In this document: piece by piece, positions 15,227 through 17,787 of the stretch
Position numbering within the stretch: the stretch's first letter is position 1
Layout of the letters: each line of letters starts with the position of its first letter
From: Crocinitomicaceae bacterium
Lineage (GTDB): Bacteria > Bacteroidota > Bacteroidia > Flavobacteriales_D > Crocinitomicaceae
DNA length: 17,787 nucleotides
Assembly (NCBI GenBank): GCA_030833265.1
Contig: JAURHO010000018.1
Location: forward strand, 1-17,787
Reading direction: 5' to 3'
Program-made: the position numbers and the translations under genes
The notes under the pieces: model-generated
Database searches by the model: none
What the model was told of the DNA's origin: nothing
The model's input: only the letters and a program-made list of their open reading frames with translations

Positions 15227-16666
15227 ATATTTGATAAAGATATTTTTCGCTTCGGTGAAAAAGCGCAAGGCTTCCCAACCTCCTTCACGACCAACACCTG
15301 AGGCTTTGACACCACCAAATGGGGTGCGAAGGTCACGGACTAACCAAGCGTTTACCCAAACAATACCGGCTTGTACTAAATCGGCTACGCGGTGCGCGCG
15401 CTTGAGGTCAGAGGTCCAGACTGTAGCGGCTAAACCATATTGCGTAGAGTTAGCCATTTCAAGTGCTTCCTCTTCGGTATCAAACGGCGTTATGGTGACC
15501 ACTGGCCCAAAAATTTCTTCTTGGTTGGTACGGCAAGTGTAGTGTAAGCCTTCAATAATTGTTGGTTCAATGTAGTAGCCTTCTGCGTGTTCGCCTTCTA
15601 ACATTTTGCGCTTTCCTCCAAATAAGATAGTCCCACCTTCTTCTTTAGCCAGCTCAATATAACTCAGGATTTTTTCCATGTGAGGTTTGGAAACCACTGC
15701 GCCCATTTTTGCTTCAGGGTCTGTTGGGAAGGAGACTTTGTTTTTGGCCATTGCCGCGACAAAAGCCTCTTTGAATTGTTCGTAGATGGGTCTTTCAATA
15801 AAGATTCTGGAGCCACACAAACAAATCTGACCTTGATTGGCAAATGAAGAGCGGATGGTGGTGCTTAGGGCTTCTTTAAAGTCGCAGTCAGCGAAAATGA
15901 TGTTCGGATTTTTACCGCCCAGTTCTAAAGAGAGTTTCTTGAACATAGGCCCGGCAGTGCGGGCGATGTATTCTCCTGTTTTGGTGCCGCCTGTAAACGA
16001 AATAGCTTTGATTTGCGGGTGCTTGACAATGGCATCACCAACATTGGGTCCGGTTCCATGTAAAATATTCAAAACACCGTCTGGCATCCCGGCTTCTTTA
16101 GCAATTTTACCAAGCATGTAAGCTGTATAAGGCGTTACCTCAGAAGGCTTCGCAATGACACAGTTTCCGGCAGCTAAGGCAGGAGCAATTTTCCATGAAA
16201 AAAGATACAAAGGCAAGTTCCATGGCGAAATGCAACCTACGACACCAATAGGTTTTCGAGTAGTGTAATTGAAGCCCACCCCTTCCATTTGATGAGATTC
16301 AGATGCAAAGTGCTCAATTGCCGTTGCAAAGAAATGAAAGTTAGAGACCGCGCGTGGAATATCGACATGTTTGGCTAGACTTAAGGGTTTGCCGTTGTCT
16401 TTGGACTCAGCAGCCACAAAAGCATCCATATTGGCCTCAATACCTTCAGAAAGTTTTTTAAGAATTTTTCCGCGTTCTTCAATCCCCATATTTGACCAAA
16501 GTGGGAAAGCAGCTTGAGCCGCCTGAACAGCAGCTTCTACATCTTCTGCGCTTGAATCTGGGATTAACGAATAAACTTTTCCGGTCGCCGGTTCGAAGTT
16601 ATCAATATAGCAGCCATTGTGTGGTGCTACATACTGGCCGTTGATAAAATTACTTAGTTTTTCCAT
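15224..16666 (-). CDS. Aldehyde dehydrogenase, 2-aminomuconate 6-semialdehyde dehydrogenase-like
   Basis: A 480-residue NAD-dependent aldehyde dehydrogenase. Catalytic set: N150 (SPWNLP), K173 (AKPSE), E248 (LELGGKNP), C282 (NQGQIC). Overall it reads closest to the ALDH8A1/AMSDH/hydroxymuconic-semialdehyde dehydrogenase group, with DIPRAVSNFHFFA (102-114), SSFANQGQICLCGSR and WLVRDLRTPFGG. Two Arg (R105 and the Arg of RDLRTPFGG) sit where bacterial AMSDH has carboxylate-binding arginines, so a substrate with a carboxylate such as 2-aminomuconate semialdehyde of the kynurenine pathway is plausible. No other pathway gene is in the window, so the physiological substrate stays open. The frame is open up to 16744, but homologues start at MEKLSNFING; the ATG at 16666 also has a -7 box 7 nt upstream, and a longer form would overlap mazG. 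The stop TGA lies within the tandem repeat. Confidence 0.93.
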   Translation of the reverse strand: MEKLSNFINGQYVAPHNGCYIDNFEPATGKVYSLIPDSSAEDVEAAVQAAQAAFPLWSNMGIEERGKILKKLSEGIEANMDAFVAAESKDNGKPLSLAKHVDIPRAVSNFHFFATAIEHFASESHQMEGVGFNYTTRKPIGVVGCISPWNLPLYLFSWKIAPALAAGNCVIAKPSEVTPYTAYMLGKIAKEAGMPDGVLNILHGTGPNVGDAIVKHPQIKAISFTGGTKTGEYIARTAGPMFKKLSLELGGKNPNIIFADCDFKEALSTTIRSSFANQGQICLCGSRIFIERPIYEQFKEAFVAAMAKNKVSFPTDPEAKMGAVVSKPHMEKILSYIELAKEEGGTILFGGKRKMLEGEHAEGYYIEPTIIEGLHYTCRTNQEEIFGPVVTITPFDTEEEALEMANSTQYGLAATVWTSDLKRAHRVADLVQAGIVWVNAWLVRDLRTPFGGVKASGVGREGGWEALRFFTEAKNIFIKY

Positions 16667-16673
16667 CGTAATA

Positions 16674-16681
16674 CAAATGTA
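16674..16681 (-). promoter_or_regulatory. -7 box (TACATTTG) for the aldehyde dehydrogenase gene
   Basis: Exact TAnnTTTG on the minus strand, ending 7 nt before the ATG at 16666. It supports the shorter start and predicts an mRNA with almost no leader. Confidence 0.5.
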
Positions 16682-16705
16682 AGCATATCTAATGAGAGGT
16701 TTTGA

Positions 16706-16713
16706 TACCTTTG
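16706..16713 (+). promoter_or_regulatory. -7 box (TACCTTTG) for mazG
   Basis: Exact TAnnTTTG ending 5 nt before the ATG at 16719, back to back with the dehydrogenase promoter in a 52-bp divergent gap. It supports the 16719 start and a near-leaderless transcript. Confidence 0.5.
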
Positions 16714-16718
16714 TCATT

Positions 16719-17060
16719 ATGAAAATCAGTGAAGCACAAGCCAAGGTTGATCATTGGATCCAAACGCTGGGTGTGCGATATTTTAATGAACTCACGAACA
16801 CCGCCATTTTAATGGAAGAGGTAGGTGAGTTAGCGCGCATCATGGCCAGACGCTATGGCGAACAATCAGAAAAAGAATCCGACAAAGACAAGGACCTCGG
16901 CGATGAAATGGCCGATATTTTATTTGTCTTGTGCTGTTTAGCCAATCAAACAGGGATTGACCTCGAACAAGCACTTGAAAAAAACCTAGAAAAGAAAACC
17001 AACCGTGACGCCACACGCCACCTTAACAACCCTAAATTAACAGATGGAACAGCTCAGTAG
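16719..17060 (+). CDS. MazG-like nucleotide pyrophosphohydrolase
   Basis: A 113-residue all-alpha NTP pyrophosphohydrolase that hydrolyses nucleoside triphosphates to monophosphate and PPi, probably for house-cleaning of the nucleotide pool. The metal-binding ExxE...ExxD set is visible: E34/E37 in ILMEEVGELARI and E63/D66 in GDEMADILF. The segments YFNELTN, MARRYGEQSEKESDKDKDLG and LANQTGIDL are very typical of the single-domain flavobacterial form, about half the size of enterobacterial MazG. The ATG at 16719 is chosen because of the -7 box 5 nt upstream; the frame extends to 16692 but that would overlap the box. It is the first gene of a tight operon: the next gene starts 17 bp before its stop. 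Confidence 0.94.
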   Translation: MKISEAQAKVDHWIQTLGVRYFNELTNTAILMEEVGELARIMARRYGEQSEKESDKDKDLGDEMADILFVLCCLANQTGIDLEQALEKNLEKKTNRDATRHLNNPKLTDGTAQ

Positions 17061-17598
17061 TGTCAGTAAAACTTTGCGTTCGAGTCAAGGTGTTTTGGTT
17101 AATGCATTGCCAACCCAATATGAAATGCAGCTGTGGTCTCTAGTTGAAGAACACGTGCCGCAGCCCGAAGAAGGATCACCTAGGGCCATTCTTTTGTGCA
17201 AAGACGACCAACAAGCCCGCGCTATTCATGCGCAATTTGTGCAATTGGCGAAAGCCAAAGACCTCACCGTGGACCTCATTGTTGAAAAAGGAAACAAACT
17301 GCAGCAGCGCAATGACCTTTTTGATGGCACGGAAATCATTGTCGGGACAACGCGTCGCATGGCCGAGCTTTATTTTCAGAATGGGTTTAATATCAAAAAA
17401 CTCAAGTTGTTTGTCATTCTTGAGCTTGATTTGCATATGCGTCAAGGTCACAAAGGCTATATTGTCCGCATGACAGAAAGCCTTCCAAAATGCAAGGTCA
17501 TCTTTTTTAGTGCCAATGCCGATGAAGAGCGCACACTTGGTTACCTCGACGAATTTTATCCGAACATTCAGCAACTTGAGTTGTCTGAAGAAGCATGA
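17044..17598 (+). CDS. Degenerate DEAD-box-like single RecA-domain protein
   Basis: A 184-residue protein that follows the first RecA-like domain of DEAD-box helicases in order but lacks the ATPase motifs. GVLVNALPTQYEM (about 16-28) sits where the Walker A AxTGxGKT belongs, with no Gly-Lys-Thr; RAILLCKDDQQA (about 47-58) replaces motif Ia PTRELA; DGTEIIVGTTRRMAELY (about 94-110) corresponds to 'g.divVgTPgR', with TTRR for motif Ib; LKLFVILELDLHMRQGH (about 119-135) has LELD in place of DEAD; IFFSANADE (about 153-161) has SAN for motif III. The second helicase domain is absent. It should therefore not hydrolyse ATP and may be a structural or protein/RNA-binding remnant. From memory, flavobacteria carry related short 'DEAD/DEAH helicase' proteins that still have a P-loop. 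It overlaps mazG by 17 bp and the next gene by 4 bp, so it looks expressed, not decayed. Confidence 0.72.
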   Translation: MEQLSSVSKTLRSSQGVLVNALPTQYEMQLWSLVEEHVPQPEEGSPRAILLCKDDQQARAIHAQFVQLAKAKDLTVDLIVEKGNKLQQRNDLFDGTEIIVGTTRRMAELYFQNGFNIKKLKLFVILELDLHMRQGHKGYIVRMTESLPKCKVIFFSANADEERTLGYLDEFYPNIQQLELSEEA

Positions 17599-17787
17599 GA
17601 TCCGAACAACAACTCCTTGCCCTAAGACCTTCTGTAGAAAAAGCCGATCAAGAATCAAATCCAATCGAGCAGTTTCAAAATGAGGTGTTGCGCCCAATTC
17701 TTAAATTTCAACACGAACTTTGGCTACAAGAATGGCAACACAACCTGTTGTTTACAAAAGTTAAATCGAGCAGCAAAGAAGCCGAAC
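17595..17787 (+). CDS. Conserved hypothetical protein (3' partial)
   Basis: The first 64 codons of a gene that runs off the window. It starts at ATG 17595, overlapping the previous stop as ATGA, so it is the third member of the mazG operon. The visible protein has no signal peptide and is charged and helical; the core is EQFQNEVLRPILKFQHELW (about 26-44). From memory, this 'FQN..LRPILK.Q..L' motif belongs to a small flavobacterial family of about 130-150 residues, sometimes mislabelled glyoxalase, without known function. I cannot assign an activity. Uninterrupted frame, codon use like its neighbours and the overlap make it a real gene. Confidence 0.75.
   Translation, partial: MRSEQQLLALRPSVEKADQESNPIEQFQNEVLRPILKFQHELWLQEWQHNLLFTKVKSSSKEAE

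Noticed and set aside
9074..16666. Functional link between the MbnP kynurenine site and the AMSDH-like enzyme of kynurenine breakdown
   Set aside because: The protein-bound kynurenine of MbnP and free kynurenine catabolism are unrelated chemistries, and the genes are about 5 kb apart in different transcription units.
16667..16744. Longer aldehyde dehydrogenase starting at 16744
   Set aside because: It would overlap mazG head to head and its own -7 box; homologues start at MEKLSNFING.
17176..17697. A 173-codon open frame on the minus strand across the DEAD-like gene
   Set aside because: It is a shadow of the plus-strand genes; the plus-strand protein shows recognisable helicase-domain order and gene overlaps, the minus one shows no family features.

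Overview
This 17.8 kb window reads as a chromosomal stretch of a Bacteroidota bacterium, probably Flavobacteriales. The evidence is consistent across the window: near-complete absence of Shine-Dalgarno sequences, TAnnTTTG (-7) promoter boxes before eight of nine apparent transcription-unit starts, a type IX secretion (T9SS) C-terminal sorting domain, Bacteroidota-restricted families (DUF4783, DUF4421), an S46 dipeptidyl-peptidase, and a MazG-type gene set that looks flavobacterial. Genes are packed tightly. No gap exceeds 100 bp, and no tRNA, rRNA, IS element or CRISPR array was seen.

Layout. (1) 2-3567, plus strand: the 3'-truncated end product of a DPP11-type S46 peptidase gene (5' part missing), then a processive family 2 glycosyltransferase with an unusual exported carboxypeptidase-regulatory-like N-terminal domain. 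(2) 3568-5483: a DUF4783 gene (minus) divergent from cysS (plus). (3) 5496-8046, minus: aspS followed by a DUF3050 gene. (4) 8085-10818, minus: a three-gene overlapping operon of a class I methyltransferase, an MbnP-like protein with a T9SS sorting domain, and an MbnH/MauG-like di-heme peroxidase. (5) 10876-13936, plus: a secreted oligopeptidase B, overlapped by a DUF4421 outer-membrane protein that starts at TTG. (6) 13940-16666, minus: a 2-aminomuconate-semialdehyde-dehydrogenase-like ALDH, a perfect 7 x 8 bp tandem repeat, and a GH16 glycoside hydrolase. (7) 16719-17787, plus: MazG-like pyrophosphohydrolase, a DEAD-box-like single-domain protein that has lost its ATP-binding motifs, and a truncated conserved hypothetical gene, all overlapping.

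How the genes fit together. Much of the window serves the cell envelope and the use of external polymers (DPP11, oligopeptidase B, GH16, DUF4421, the glycosyltransferase), mixed with housekeeping genes (cysS, aspS, mazG). The most system-like unit is the MbnP-MbnH pair. In characterised members the peroxidase oxidises a tryptophan of MbnP to kynurenine to build a copper site. Here the MbnP partner carries a T9SS sorting signal, and both genes are translationally coupled to a methyltransferase. The most unusual single protein is the ATP-site-dead DEAD-box-like domain at 17044-17598. Promoter boxes only 4-7 nt from several start codons suggest leaderless or nearly leaderless transcripts.
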